Origin: Polyangiaceae bacterium
Lineage (GTDB): Bacteria; Myxococcota_A; Polyangia; Polyangiales; Polyangiaceae
Direction of reading: 5' to 3'
DNA length: 64,000 nucleotides
Assembly: GCA_019637295.1 (NCBI GenBank)
Contig: JAHBVX010000008.1
Span: 248,001-312,000, forward strand
The translations under genes were made by a program, and so were the position numbers. Below, in pieces: positions 35,018-43,973 of the stretch. The number at the start of each line of letters is the position of its first letter. Within the stretch, counting starts at the first letter, position 1. The notes below the pieces were generated by a model. That model was given only the letters and a program-made list of their open reading frames with translations. It ran no database searches and had not been told where the DNA came from.

Positions 35018-37480
35018 TCACATCTTCACGCGCGCCATGGTCGGATCGTACAGTGGTCGAAGCGACGTCGTGGCGGGGTAGCGGGCGGCGGCGATCTCGA
35101 CCTCCCACGTCCCGCTCCGGAGCCAGTCCGGCGTGATGGGTTCGTCGGACTCCACCATCGCCAGACCGACGGCGCCGCCGAGGGTGTGGCCGTAGGATGC
35201 CGCGCGCACGTAGCCGACGGGCCTGCCGTCGCGGTGAAGGATCTCGGCGTGGAACATGAGCGGCGCTGGGTCCTGCAGCAGCACCTGCACCAGCCGCTTC
35301 TTCAGCGGCCCCGCCGCCTTCTGCGCCAGTACGGCCTCGCGGCCGACGAAGCCTCCGGGCTTGTCGAGCGCGACGGCGAAGCCCAGCCCAGCCTCCAGCA
35401 CCGTGTCGGTGTTGTCGATGTCGTGACCGTAGTCCCGGTAGCCCTTCTCCATCCGCAGGCTAGCGAGGGCCTTCAGCCCGGCGTGAACCAAGCCCACCGC
35501 CTCGCCAGCCGCCACCAGGCGATCGTAGACCTGCAGCGCGTGCTCGGTCGGGATGTACAGCTCGTAGCCCAGCTCGCCCAGGTAGGTGATGCGCACGCAC
35601 AGCACGCGCGCGAAGCCGATGTCGACCTCGCGCGCCGCTCGAAACGGAAACGCCTCATTCGAGAAGTCACAGGACGAGACGCTCTGCATCAGCGCTCGCG
35701 AGCGCGGCCCTTGGATGTTCAGCTGCGTGTAGCCGCCGGTCACGTCGGTCACGAAGGCGTGCGCGTCGGGCGGGAGGTGGCGGCGTAGCCAGGTGAGGGC
35801 GTGACGATGGGCCGTGTCGGAGGCGACGACCCAGTAGCTCTCGCGGTCCAGCTTGGTGACGGTCAGATCCGCCTCGAGGGTGCCGCCCTCGTTCAGCCAC
35901 TGGGTGTAGGTGATGAGCCCCTCGTCGCCGTCCACGTCGTTCGCCGAGATGAAGTTCAGCAGGCGCCCTGCGTCGCGACCTTGCACCAAGAACTTCGCCA
36001 TGAACGACATGTCCATCAGGATCACGCCTTCGCGGGTGGCGCGGTGCTCGGCCTGCCACTGCCCAAACCACGACGGCCTGCCCCAGCTCAGCGGCCCGGG
36101 GTCGGGCGTGCTGCCCGGCGGCGCGTACCAGTCCGCCCCCTCCCAGCCGCTGACGTCGCGAAAGTACGCTCCTCGCGCCGCGAGGCGATCGTAGACCGCG
36201 GACTTCCTGACGCCGCGCGCGGTCTGCATCGAGCGCGTGGGGTAGTGGCACTGGTAGACCATGCCGAGGGACTCGACGGTGCGAGTGCGACGGTAGTCGG
36301 GGGTGGACTGATAGGCGTGCAGCCTGTCGATGTTCATGCCCGTGACGTCGACGTCGGCGCGGCCGTGCACGATCCAGTGCGCCAGGACGCGTCCGAGGCC
36401 GCCGCCGGTCAAGATGCCGATCGAGTTGAGCCCAGCGGCGACGAAGTAGCCGCGAAGCTCCGGCGCTTCACCGACGATGGGCGCCAAGTCGGGCGTGAAG
36501 CTCTCGGGTCCGCAGAAGAACTTGCGCACTCCGGTCTCCATCGAGATCGGCACGCGCTGCATGGCCCGCTCCACGTACGGACCCATGCGCTCCCAGTCCG
36601 GCGTGATCTCACCAAAGGAGAAGTCCTCCGGCACGCCGCCCACCTGCCACGGCGCGCACACCGGCTCGAACAGCCCGATCATCAGCCCGCCCACCTCCTC
36701 GCGGTAGTAGCCGTGGGACGCCGGGTCCTCGATCACCGGCAGGTCGCGGTGCAGGCCCGGGATCTTGTCCGTGATCAGGTAGTAGTGCTCCGCCGCCTGC
36801 AGCGGGATCTCGACGCCGCTCCTGGCGCCGAGCTGCCGCGCCCACATGCCGGCGCAGTTCACGACGACCTCGGCCTCGACGTCGCCGGCGTTGGTGCGCA
36901 CGCCAGTGACTCGCCCGCGGGAGCGGAGCACGCCGGTCACGGCCACGCCCTCGATGATCGTCGCGCCCTTGAGGCGCGCGCCCTTGGCCAGCGCCATCGT
37001 GCAGTCGACCGGGTTGACCCGACCATCCCCCGCCACGTGAAAGCCCGCGAGCACGTCATCCGTGCGCGCGAGGGGGAACAGCCCCTTGACCTCCGAGGCG
37101 GAGATCTCCTGCACGTCCACGCCGCAGTGGCGATTGAACGCGGCGACGCGCCGGTACTCCTCCAGTCGATCCGGCTCGGTCGCCAGCTCGATGAAGCCCA
37201 CCGGAAGAAACCCGGTGGCCTGCCCCGTCTCTGCTTCGAGCCGCGCGTACAGGTCGCGGGTGTACTTGCGCATCTCGGTCGAGGTCTCCGAGAGCGAGCC
37301 GAAGGTGACCATCAAGCCCGCGGCGTGCCACGTGGTCCCGGACGTGATTCGATCGCGCTCGAGCAGGAGCACGTCGCGCTCCCCCAGCTGCGCCAGGTGG
37401 TAAGCCACCGAGCAGCCGATGACGCCGCCGCCAACGACGACGACGCGGGCGCGCTCGGGGATCCGGGGGAAATCCGTCAT
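35018..37480 (-). CDS. FAD-dependent dimethylglycine/sarcosine dehydrogenase family protein
   Basis: 820 residues, the length of the DMGDH/SARDH family. N-terminal DAO fold: [22 protein letters not shown] (dinucleotide loop), [20 protein letters not shown], where the His of GTTWHAAG is the usual covalent FAD site. The FAO_M module follows (about 370-430), then a GcvT-like folate-binding half ([34 protein letters not shown] ... [19 protein letters not shown] ... [26 protein letters not shown] ... [15 protein letters not shown]) and GcvT_C (FVGREAVL ... [27 protein letters not shown]). It oxidatively demethylates N-methyl glycine compounds, passing formaldehyde to tetrahydrofolate. No partner genes nearby. 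Confidence 0.9.
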   Translation of the reverse strand: MTDFPRIPERARVVVVGGGVIGCSVAYHLAQLGERDVLLLERDRITSGTTWHAAGLMVTFGSLSETSTEMRKYTRDLYARLEAETGQATGFLPVGFIELATEPDRLEEYRRVAAFNRHCGVDVQEISASEVKGLFPLARTDDVLAGFHVAGDGRVNPVDCTMALAKGARLKGATIIEGVAVTGVLRSRGRVTGVRTNAGDVEAEVVVNCAGMWARQLGARSGVEIPLQAAEHYYLITDKIPGLHRDLPVIEDPASHGYYREEVGGLMIGLFEPVCAPWQVGGVPEDFSFGEITPDWERMGPYVERAMQRVPISMETGVRKFFCGPESFTPDLAPIVGEAPELRGYFVAAGLNSIGILTGGGLGRVLAHWIVHGRADVDVTGMNIDRLHAYQSTPDYRRTRTVESLGMVYQCHYPTRSMQTARGVRKSAVYDRLAARGAYFRDVSGWEGADWYAPPGSTPDPGPLSWGRPSWFGQWQAEHRATREGVILMDMSFMAKFLVQGRDAGRLLNFISANDVDGDEGLITYTQWLNEGGTLEADLTVTKLDRESYWVVASDTAHRHALTWLRRHLPPDAHAFVTDVTGGYTQLNIQGPRSRALMQSVSSCDFSNEAFPFRAAREVDIGFARVLCVRITYLGELGYELYIPTEHALQVYDRLVAAGEAVGLVHAGLKALASLRMEKGYRDYGHDIDNTDTVLEAGLGFAVALDKPGGFVGREAVLAQKAAGPLKKRLVQVLLQDPAPLMFHAEILHRDGRPVGYVRAASYGHTLGGAVGLAMVESDEPITPDWLRSGTWEVEIAAARYPATTSLRPLYDPTMARVKM

Positions 37481-37629
37481 GCGGCGCGCAGCATACTCCG
37501 AGCGCCAGGGCGCCCGGGAGGCCCCCCGACTCCGCAGCGTTGCGAGAGCGTCATGCCCCTCATCCCCGAGGATACCTCACGACGAGGTCGTGCTATCTTC
37601 TGGGCTGGGACGGAGCGAAGGGATTGAGC

Positions 37630-38946
37630 ATGACACGTAGACTCCGCGGCTTGGCGACGTCAACCGCGATCGCCACTCTGCTCGCGTCGCTCACCGGTTC
37701 GGCGGCAGTACCGAACCGCTTCACCCAGCAGGGGCGGTTGTTCGACCTGGCGGGTAACGCGCTGACGGGCCCCGTCCAGCTCAAGTTCAGCGTGTATGCC
37801 GCTGGCGTGGGCGGCACCCCGTTATGGACCGAGACGCAGACAGTGACCCTCGACGAGGGGTTCTTCTCTGCGCGCCTCGCTGAGGTCACGCCGTTTCCCT
37901 CGACGCTCTTCGACGGCTCCACGCGCTATCTCGGAATGCAGGTAGGCACGGACTCCGAGATGACACCGCGGCAGGACTTGCTCAGCGTGCCTTACGCACT
38001 GATGGCCAACAACGCAGTGGGTGACATCACGCCGACCAGCATCACCGTCAATGGCACGACCGTGGTTGACTCCAGCGGCAACTGGGTGGGACCTGCGTTG
38101 GGGCTCGTCGGCCCGACCGGGCCGATGGGACCGCCTGGCGCCACGGGTCCCGCTGGCACCCCAGGGGCCCAGGGTCCGGCAGGCGCAACGGGCCCGGCTG
38201 GGGCGCAAGGTCCGTCAGGTCCCGCGGGTCCGGCAGGCGCAACGGGTCCGGTCGGTCCCACCGGCGCGATGGGTTCGACCGGAGCGAGCGGCGCGATCGG
38301 TCCCACGGGCCCGATGGGCCCTGCTGGCGCGCAAGGTCCGGCAGGGGTAACGGGCCCGGTCGGTCCCACCGGCGCGATGGGTTCGAGCGGAGCGACGGGA
38401 GCGACCGGCCCGATCGGGCCTACCGGCCCTCAGGGAGATCCGCGGGACACGTTCACGGTGTGGGGCACCACGACCTGTCCGAGCACGCAGCTCTACACCG
38501 GACACATGGCAGCGATCGTCGGCACCGGCGGAGCGAGCACCAGTATGTGTTTGGATTCGGCCGTGGCCAGTGGTTGGGTTACCTGGGACGGCGCCATGGT
38601 TTGGCGCGCGGTCTCGGCCGGCGGAGGGCTGCGCGGACAGTACGCGAACGGCGCCGTCAACTTCCAGTGCGCAGTGTGTCAAGGCACGGCCTTCACGCGG
38701 TGGGGCTCGACGACGTGCCCGAGCGGCTACACCAAGGCGTACGACGGTTACATTGGAGGGCTGCACGGCGGCTGGGCCAACGGCTGGGGCGCGGGCGGTC
38801 CGGTCTGCCTGCATCCTTCAGCGGGCGGCGCGGTCACCTGGACGAACTGGGACAGCGCGATGATCGTCCGAGGGATCGGCAGCTCCGGGAATAACCGAGT
38901 GAGCTTCCAGAACTCGGTCACCATGCAGTGCGCGGTCTGCTACTGA
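37630..38946 (+). CDS. Secreted collagen-like protein with duplicated short-chain-collagen-type C-terminal domain
   Basis: 438 residues from ATG 37630. Signal peptide about 1-26 ([17 protein letters not shown]). Residues 27-130 form a module also seen ahead of bacterial collagen/tail-fibre regions ([29 protein letters not shown] ... [14 protein letters not shown] ... [13 protein letters not shown]). Residues 161-271 are 37 uninterrupted Gly-X-Y triplets ([16 protein letters not shown] ...). The C-terminus holds two copies (272-350, 351-438) of a Cys-containing domain: WGTTTCP ... CL ... W-D-A-M ... CAVCQ and [10 protein letters not shown] ... Y-G-Y-I-G-G ... CLHP ... W-D-S-A-M ... CAVCY. The 'RWGxTTCPxG ... 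CAVC' pattern recalls the tail domain of sponge/cnidarian short-chain collagen C4. Probably a trimeric surface fibre. Confidence 0.8.
   Translation: MTRRLRGLATSTAIATLLASLTGSAAVPNRFTQQGRLFDLAGNALTGPVQLKFSVYAAGVGGTPLWTETQTVTLDEGFFSARLAEVTPFPSTLFDGSTRYLGMQVGTDSEMTPRQDLLSVPYALMANNAVGDITPTSITVNGTTVVDSSGNWVGPALGLVGPTGPMGPPGATGPAGTPGAQGPAGATGPAGAQGPSGPAGPAGATGPVGPTGAMGSTGASGAIGPTGPMGPAGAQGPAGVTGPVGPTGAMGSSGATGATGPIGPTGPQGDPRDTFTVWGTTTCPSTQLYTGHMAAIVGTGGASTSMCLDSAVASGWVTWDGAMVWRAVSAGGGLRGQYANGAVNFQCAVCQGTAFTRWGSTTCPSGYTKAYDGYIGGLHGGWANGWGAGGPVCLHPSAGGAVTWTNWDSAMIVRGIGSSGNNRVSFQNSVTMQCAVCY
38110..38442 (+). repeat. Collagen Gly-X-Y coding repeat with a 108-base internal duplication
   Basis: 37 codon triplets of Gly-X-Y. 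Within it, the stretch beginning GGTCCGGCAGG at 38227 recurs almost unchanged at 38335 (108 bases = 12 triplets later), sharing GGTCCCACCGGCGCGATGGG and flanks. This is a recent in-frame duplication that lengthened the helix and a likely site of slippage or recombination. Confidence 0.85.
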
Positions 38947-38993
38947 CGACCCGCCCGTCCCGCATCGCGCCCCCCTCGTGATACCGTTGGCCA

Positions 38994-40913
38994 ATGGGCG
39001 TCGAGGCGGGTAGAGCGGGCTGTTCGTGGTCGAGTCGCGGTGTCGTTTGGATTGTCTTGGCCGGCGCGGTCACGGCTGCGGCGGCGCCGGTGGGGTGCAA
39101 CGGCGACGACGATGCTCGCAACGCTCCGGCCCCCTTCTGCGAGAAGCAGCCCGCGGGTAGCGTGCACAACGTGACCGTCGGGTGCGACCAGCGCTGCCCC
39201 GGCGATCCGGGCTGCCCCGCCGGCGGCGACCCGACGTTCTACGCGGGCGCGGCGGTGGAGGACGTGACCCCCGTCGTCGATCACATCGTGGTGTGGGCTC
39301 CGGGTAACGAGGACGGCTACCAGTTCAACCCCCTCGCCGGCGACAAGTGCGTCAAGAAGGGCAGCTGCGATCTCACCGACTACGCCAGCTGCGAGGCGGT
39401 GGACCCGATGAAGTGCACCTGGATCGCCGGCTTCGGCGCGGCCAGGCCCGCGGACGACGTCGCCGATCCGACCACGGTGCGTTGCGTCGTCATGAAGCAG
39501 GGGCACACCAAGGTGGGGCTGTGCGCGGTGGACAACGTGGGTTGGTTCTACAACGAGGTCGAGCAGACCCGTGAGCTGCTCGCGGCGGATCACCCCGAGG
39601 TGGACCTGGACTTCCTGATGGTGGCCTCCACCCACGTGCACGAGACTCAGGACACCCTCGGCATCTGGGGACCGAGCGACGCGCAGTCCGGCGTCAAGCC
39701 CGAGTACAACGCGCTGTTTCGCAAGAAGACCGCCGAGGCGCTCGCGCGCGCCAACGCGGAGCTCCGCCCCGTCCGCCTCGAGTTTGGACGGACGCTCGTG
39801 GATGGTCACATCGCGGGAACGGACCCCGGCGGCCACAAGACCGCCGCCTTCGTGAGCGACACCAGAGATCCCGTGGTGATCGACAGCGAGCTGCGCACCA
39901 TCCGCTTCGTGGCCCAGGCGGATGACGCGACCGTCGCGACGCTGATCAACTTCACGAGTCACCCAGAGTTTGCCGGCAGCCGCCAGCGGCTCACCAGCAG
40001 CGACTTCACCCACACCCTGCGCGAGGGGGTCGAGAAGGGGCTCTCGGTGAAGAGCTCCACGGGCGACACCTTGATGGAGCGCCCCGGCTTCGGTGGAGTG
40101 GCCATCTTCATCAACGGCGCCCTGGGCGGTCAGGTCGGACCTGGCGTCGTGCGTCACGTAGACTTCGAGGGCAACGAAGTGCCGCATGGCATCGAGCGCG
40201 GCTACAACAACGGGCGCTTGCTCGCGGTTTACGCCCACGAGGCCATGACCGTGGGGGTCGAGGTGGCGGAGACCGCGCCGCTGGGCTTCCGCGCGCGGGA
40301 GCTCTACGCGGACGTCCACAACACCGCCTATCACATCGCCATCGCCCAGCAGCTGTTCGAGCGCGCGGGCTACTTCTACGATCCGACGCGCCCGCTCGGT
40401 GACGACAACATCCCCGCCGTGCGCACTCAGATCGCGGTGATCGACGTCGGCCCCGCGGAGATGGTGTCACTGCCCGGGGAGCTGCACGCGGAGCTCTTGC
40501 TCGCCACGCCGGAGGGCGTCACCTCCCTCGACTCGCCCTTCCCCTTCACGCCCGCGCCCTTCGTCGTGCTCAACGATCCCGCGACCAACCCGAACTGCCA
40601 GACCGACGGCTACTCGCGCTGCAACGACGGCCCCCCGGACATCGCCGCCCTGGATCGTACGCGCGTGCTCGATCTCCATCGCGACCCCAAGGCTCGGTTT
40701 CGCTGGGTGCTCGGTCTGGGCCAAGATCAGATCGGGTACATCTTGCCCGCGTACGACTACAAGCTGCACCCGCAGAACCCGTACTTCTCCGAGTACACAC
40801 CCGGGGAACACTACGAAGAGACCAACTCCGTCGGCCCCAACGTCGAGAGCGCCGTGATCGATCCGTTGCTGCAGCTCCTCGGCTCACCCCCCGTGGTGCG
40901 GCGGAAGGACTAG
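38994..40913 (+). CDS. Neutral ceramidase-like secreted lipoprotein
   Basis: 639 residues. Signal with hydrophobic VVWIVLAGAVTAAAAPVGC (lipobox P-V-G-C). Then YAGAAVEDVTPVVDHI, resembling the start of neutral/alkaline non-lysosomal ceramidases ('aG.g..DITPp'), CVVMKQGHTKVGLCAVDNVGW, FLMVASTHVHETQDTLG (matching the zinc-binding 'v.asHtHs.pd' region), LINFTSHPEFAG, AIFINGALGGQVGP ('.N.a.GD.sP' equivalent) and VSLPGELHAELLL ('.t.PGE.t...g.'). The family hydrolyses ceramide or similar N-acyl sphingoids using Zn2+. Extra N-terminal Cys (CEKQPAG ... CDQRCPGDPGCPAGG, CVKKGSCDLTDYASC) is unusual. It follows the collagen-like gene by 47 bases on the same strand. Substrate is uncertain. Confidence 0.7.
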   Translation: MGVEAGRAGCSWSSRGVVWIVLAGAVTAAAAPVGCNGDDDARNAPAPFCEKQPAGSVHNVTVGCDQRCPGDPGCPAGGDPTFYAGAAVEDVTPVVDHIVVWAPGNEDGYQFNPLAGDKCVKKGSCDLTDYASCEAVDPMKCTWIAGFGAARPADDVADPTTVRCVVMKQGHTKVGLCAVDNVGWFYNEVEQTRELLAADHPEVDLDFLMVASTHVHETQDTLGIWGPSDAQSGVKPEYNALFRKKTAEALARANAELRPVRLEFGRTLVDGHIAGTDPGGHKTAAFVSDTRDPVVIDSELRTIRFVAQADDATVATLINFTSHPEFAGSRQRLTSSDFTHTLREGVEKGLSVKSSTGDTLMERPGFGGVAIFINGALGGQVGPGVVRHVDFEGNEVPHGIERGYNNGRLLAVYAHEAMTVGVEVAETAPLGFRARELYADVHNTAYHIAIAQQLFERAGYFYDPTRPLGDDNIPAVRTQIAVIDVGPAEMVSLPGELHAELLLATPEGVTSLDSPFPFTPAPFVVLNDPATNPNCQTDGYSRCNDGPPDIAALDRTRVLDLHRDPKARFRWVLGLGQDQIGYILPAYDYKLHPQNPYFSEYTPGEHYEETNSVGPNVESAVIDPLLQLLGSPPVVRRKD

Positions 40914-41191
40914 CCGAGCGCTTGACTGCTTGGTTCGGGACGCCCTCGGGTTGAGTCCCAGGCGCCTAGTCGAAGGCGACGCCGCACGCGCGTGCGCTGC
41001 CGGCGGTGCACGCCGCCTCTCCGACGTGCATGGCGCGCGCCAGGTACGGCCGGTAACCCGCTCCGGAAGATCTGCGGCCCCTGGGCGTAGGCAGCTTGCG
41101 AGGAGTGGGGAGGAGCGCCTCGTCGAGGAGTGACACGGGTCCCTGAGGTGAAGCCCTTGGCGGCAGCGCCGTGCTGGGCTCTAGTCGCGTC
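40914..41191. other. Intergenic stretch before the Clp/release-factor fusion gene
   Basis: 278 bases with no supported gene. A reverse frame ending near 40966 has a plausible protein-like tail (ARAMHVGEAACTAGSARACG) but no conserved start or motif. The promoter of the fusion gene must lie here. Confidence 0.4.
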
Positions 41192-43969
41192 ATGGCCAAG
41201 AAGCCCAAGGGCGTGCTCGACGTGTCGGATGTCTTGAACGCGTGGGTGGAGCGTGATCTGACCGCGGACGCCGAAGAGGGCAAGCTCCCGCCGGCGTTCG
41301 AGGTGGACGCGCTCGTCGCTCAGCTCAGCGAGGCCGTGGGTTCGGGCAGGCACCCGGTCGTTTCGGGCGACAGCGGTGTGGGCAAGTCCGCGCTGGTGTT
41401 CGAGCTGGTGCGACGCGTGGTCGCTGGCAGCGGCCCCCCGGCCCTCGCCGGCCGGCCGATCCTGCAGATCTCGTTTCGCAGTCGGCTGTCGGCGCTGCTC
41501 AAGCCCGAGCAGCTCCGCCCGGAGACGCAGAAGCTGGTGACCGCCCTACTCGCCGTGGGCGACCAGGTCGTGCCCTACTTCCGCGACTTCGAGCTGGTCT
41601 ACAGCCTGGACCTGGAGCCGCAGCTGCAGCTGCTCGCGCTCAGGTTTCCCGGCGTCATCCTGGCCGAAGGGGACGGACGAGGCGTGGACACGCTGCTGGA
41701 AGCGACGCCCGAGCTCGATCGACGATTCCTCGCGGTCAAGGTCCCCGAGCCGGATCTGGCGACGACCGCGCGCATGCTCGCCGCCTGGGCAAAGCATGGC
41801 GAAGCGAGCGATGTCCGCTTCGAGGCCGAGGCGCTCAGCACCGGGCTGGAGCTCGCTCACCGCTTCCTCTCCCGCACCAACCTGCCGCGCAAGGCCATCG
41901 ACTTCCTCGCCCAGGTCGGCAGCGTCGTGGGTACCGAGCGCAGCGTGCAGGCGACGGACGTCGTGGATCGATTCCACACGGCGTACAAGATCCCTCGGCT
42001 CCTGATCGACCCGCGCGTGCCCTTCGATCCGGTCGCCACCGAGCGCGAATACGAGAGTCGCGTGCTCGAACAATCCGAGGCCGTCAGCGCGGTGGTGCGC
42101 ATGATCAGCATGATCAAGGCGGGGCTGTCGGACAGTCGCCGACCGTTTGGCTCGTTCTTGTTCGTGGGGCCCACCGGCGTGGGCAAGACGCACATCGCTC
42201 AGCTCCTGGCAGAGCACCTGTTCGGCAGCCGTGAGCGGCTCGTCCGCGTGAACATGGCGGACTACCCGGGCAACGACGACGCCGTCAACGTGTTCGGCAA
42301 CCCCCACGCCTACACCGTGCCCGCGCGGCGCGGCGAGCTCACGCAGCGCCTGCTCGGGCACCCGTTCGCGGTGCTGCTCCTCGACGAGTTCGAGAAGGCC
42401 AACGAGAAGATCCACGATCGCTTCCTGCAGCTCGTGGACGAAGGCGTGTTCGTCAACGGCGCTGGGGAGACCGTCTCCTGTCGGTCCATGATCGTGGTCG
42501 CCACGTCGAACGCGGGCGCCGAGGTGTATCGCACGCCGGGCATCGGGTTCTCGCCCAGCGGAGACTTGGCGCTGCAGGATCGCGAGCTGGACCGGCGCCT
42601 GCTCTCGCACTTCCGCCTCGAGTTCCTCAATCGCTTCGACCAAGTGGTTCACTTCCACCCGCTGTCCCGCGGTGGGATCCGCAAGATCGCGCTGCGCGAG
42701 ATCCAGCAGCTCCGCGCCCGCAGCGGGCTCGTCTCCCAGGGGCTCGATCTCGAGGTGGATGACGCCGTGCTCGATTGGCTGGCGGTACACGGCTACGACC
42801 CGCACTATGGCGCGCGCTTCCTGCGTCGCGCGATCGAGCGTCACGTCACCACGGCGCTCGCGGACGTGATCGTCACCGAGAACCCCCGGCGCGGGGCGAA
42901 GCTCTCGCTCGGCGTGCGGGCGGGCCGGGTGTTCGCGCGCGTGCTCGGGTCTGCGTCCGACGAAGAGCGCGCAGCCAAGGTGCGCTTGCCCCTGGGCACG
43001 ACCGAGCGGGTCCGCTCCCTCGACCGCCCGGCGCTCATCGGCGAGGCGCAGCGGCTGCTCGAGCGCAGCCAGCCTCGCCGGGAGAAGCTCGAGGCCAGGC
43101 GCCACCGGCTCGCAGAGCTGCTGGAGACCATGAACACGTCCGGCTTCTGGGACGCTCCGGCGGAAGGGCGCCCGATCCTGGAGGAGTATCGCGAGCTCGA
43201 CGTGGCGATCCAGACCGAGACCCGGCTCGCCGGTCCCATCGAGCGGCTCGGCCAGGCGGTCAGCGATGCGAAGGTCTCGTCGCCAGTGCTCGGCTCGATG
43301 CTGGAGCAGGCCGCGCGCTCGCTGGCCGACTGGGAGCGCCGCGCGGCCGAGCAAGGCGTGAGTGCAGTGTGGCTCGTGCTCAAGGACGCGGATCCGATGA
43401 GCGTCAAGAGCGAGGCCCTCGAGCAGCTCGTGCAGATGGAGCGTGCCTGGTGCCGTCGCCTGCACCTGGCCGCGGAGTTGGTCGCGTTCGGCGAGGGCGA
43501 CGCGGGTCCGAACCGCGCTGTGCTCGAAGTGGAGGGCCCTGGTGCGCTCACCTATTTGGAGATGGAGCGAGGTCAGCACCGCCTACACCACAGCGACGGG
43601 CCGGATGGTCGCGTGTTCGTGGACCTGGTGCCGCAGCGACGAAGCGGCTCGCACGCCTCGTCCGTGCACGGCACGAGCCGCCGCCAAGCCCTCGGCCTGG
43701 ACGCCTCGTTCTTCGGCCGGGTTCAGCGTGGCGAGCTGGCGTTGGAGCTGTTCGGCAGCGACCGGGACACCCTGGGACGGCTGCTCGCGGACCTGGAAGG
43801 AGCCGCGCCGGCCGAGTCCAACGAGCTCGCCCGGGTCTACCGTGCGGACGGCGCGGGTGCGCGGGATCCGCGCACCCACGCGTCGGTGGCGCGCTTCAAG
43901 GACGTGATGGCCGGTCGGCTCGATGCGCTGCTCGACGCCTGGCAAGCGCACAGCGCGAGAGAGCTCTGA
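41192..43969 (+). CDS. ClpB-like AAA+ unfoldase fused to a class I release-factor-like domain (GGQ absent)
   Basis: 925 residues from ATG 41192. AAA-1: Walker A GDSGVGKS (59-66); its Walker B (GVILAEGDG, 154-162) is degenerate. AAA-2: GPTGVGKT (326-333), LLLDEFEKA (395-403), sensor ATSNAG (437-442), arginine-finger LNRFDQVV (479-486), then ClpB-type D2-small GYDPHYGARFLRRAIER (534-550). No ClpP loop is seen. Residues about 614-920 read as a peptide chain release factor: EARRHRLAELLETMNTSGFWDAP (RF2 N-helices, usually ..P.vWdd..), MERAWCRRLHLAAEL and ALTYLEMERGQHRLHHSDGPDGR (RF 'aYG.l..E.GvHRLvR.sPfds.gR'), and RVYRADGAGARDPRTHASVARFKDVMAGRLDALLDA (RF 'iRsY.f....v.DhRt......vl.G.LD.fi.a'). The GGQ segment is replaced by a Ser/Arg-rich stretch, so it cannot release peptides. 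Probably a ribosome-targeted unfoldase. Confidence 0.82.
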   Translation: MAKKPKGVLDVSDVLNAWVERDLTADAEEGKLPPAFEVDALVAQLSEAVGSGRHPVVSGDSGVGKSALVFELVRRVVAGSGPPALAGRPILQISFRSRLSALLKPEQLRPETQKLVTALLAVGDQVVPYFRDFELVYSLDLEPQLQLLALRFPGVILAEGDGRGVDTLLEATPELDRRFLAVKVPEPDLATTARMLAAWAKHGEASDVRFEAEALSTGLELAHRFLSRTNLPRKAIDFLAQVGSVVGTERSVQATDVVDRFHTAYKIPRLLIDPRVPFDPVATEREYESRVLEQSEAVSAVVRMISMIKAGLSDSRRPFGSFLFVGPTGVGKTHIAQLLAEHLFGSRERLVRVNMADYPGNDDAVNVFGNPHAYTVPARRGELTQRLLGHPFAVLLLDEFEKANEKIHDRFLQLVDEGVFVNGAGETVSCRSMIVVATSNAGAEVYRTPGIGFSPSGDLALQDRELDRRLLSHFRLEFLNRFDQVVHFHPLSRGGIRKIALREIQQLRARSGLVSQGLDLEVDDAVLDWLAVHGYDPHYGARFLRRAIERHVTTALADVIVTENPRRGAKLSLGVRAGRVFARVLGSASDEERAAKVRLPLGTTERVRSLDRPALIGEAQRLLERSQPRREKLEARRHRLAELLETMNTSGFWDAPAEGRPILEEYRELDVAIQTETRLAGPIERLGQAVSDAKVSSPVLGSMLEQAARSLADWERRAAEQGVSAVWLVLKDADPMSVKSEALEQLVQMERAWCRRLHLAAELVAFGEGDAGPNRAVLEVEGPGALTYLEMERGQHRLHHSDGPDGRVFVDLVPQRRSGSHASSVHGTSRRQALGLDASFFGRVQRGELALELFGSDRDTLGRLLADLEGAAPAESNELARVYRADGAGARDPRTHASVARFKDVMAGRLDALLDAWQAHSAREL

Positions 43970-43973
43970 GGCT

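Noticed and set aside
40966-41025. Reverse-strand tail reading ARAMHVGEAACTAGSARACG upstream of the fusion gene
   Set aside because: Looks protein-like, but has no motif, start or conserved length; could be chance.
41546-43579. Reverse open frame of 677 codons opposite the Clp/release-factor fusion
   Set aside because: Antisense shadow; the forward frame has many ordered motifs.
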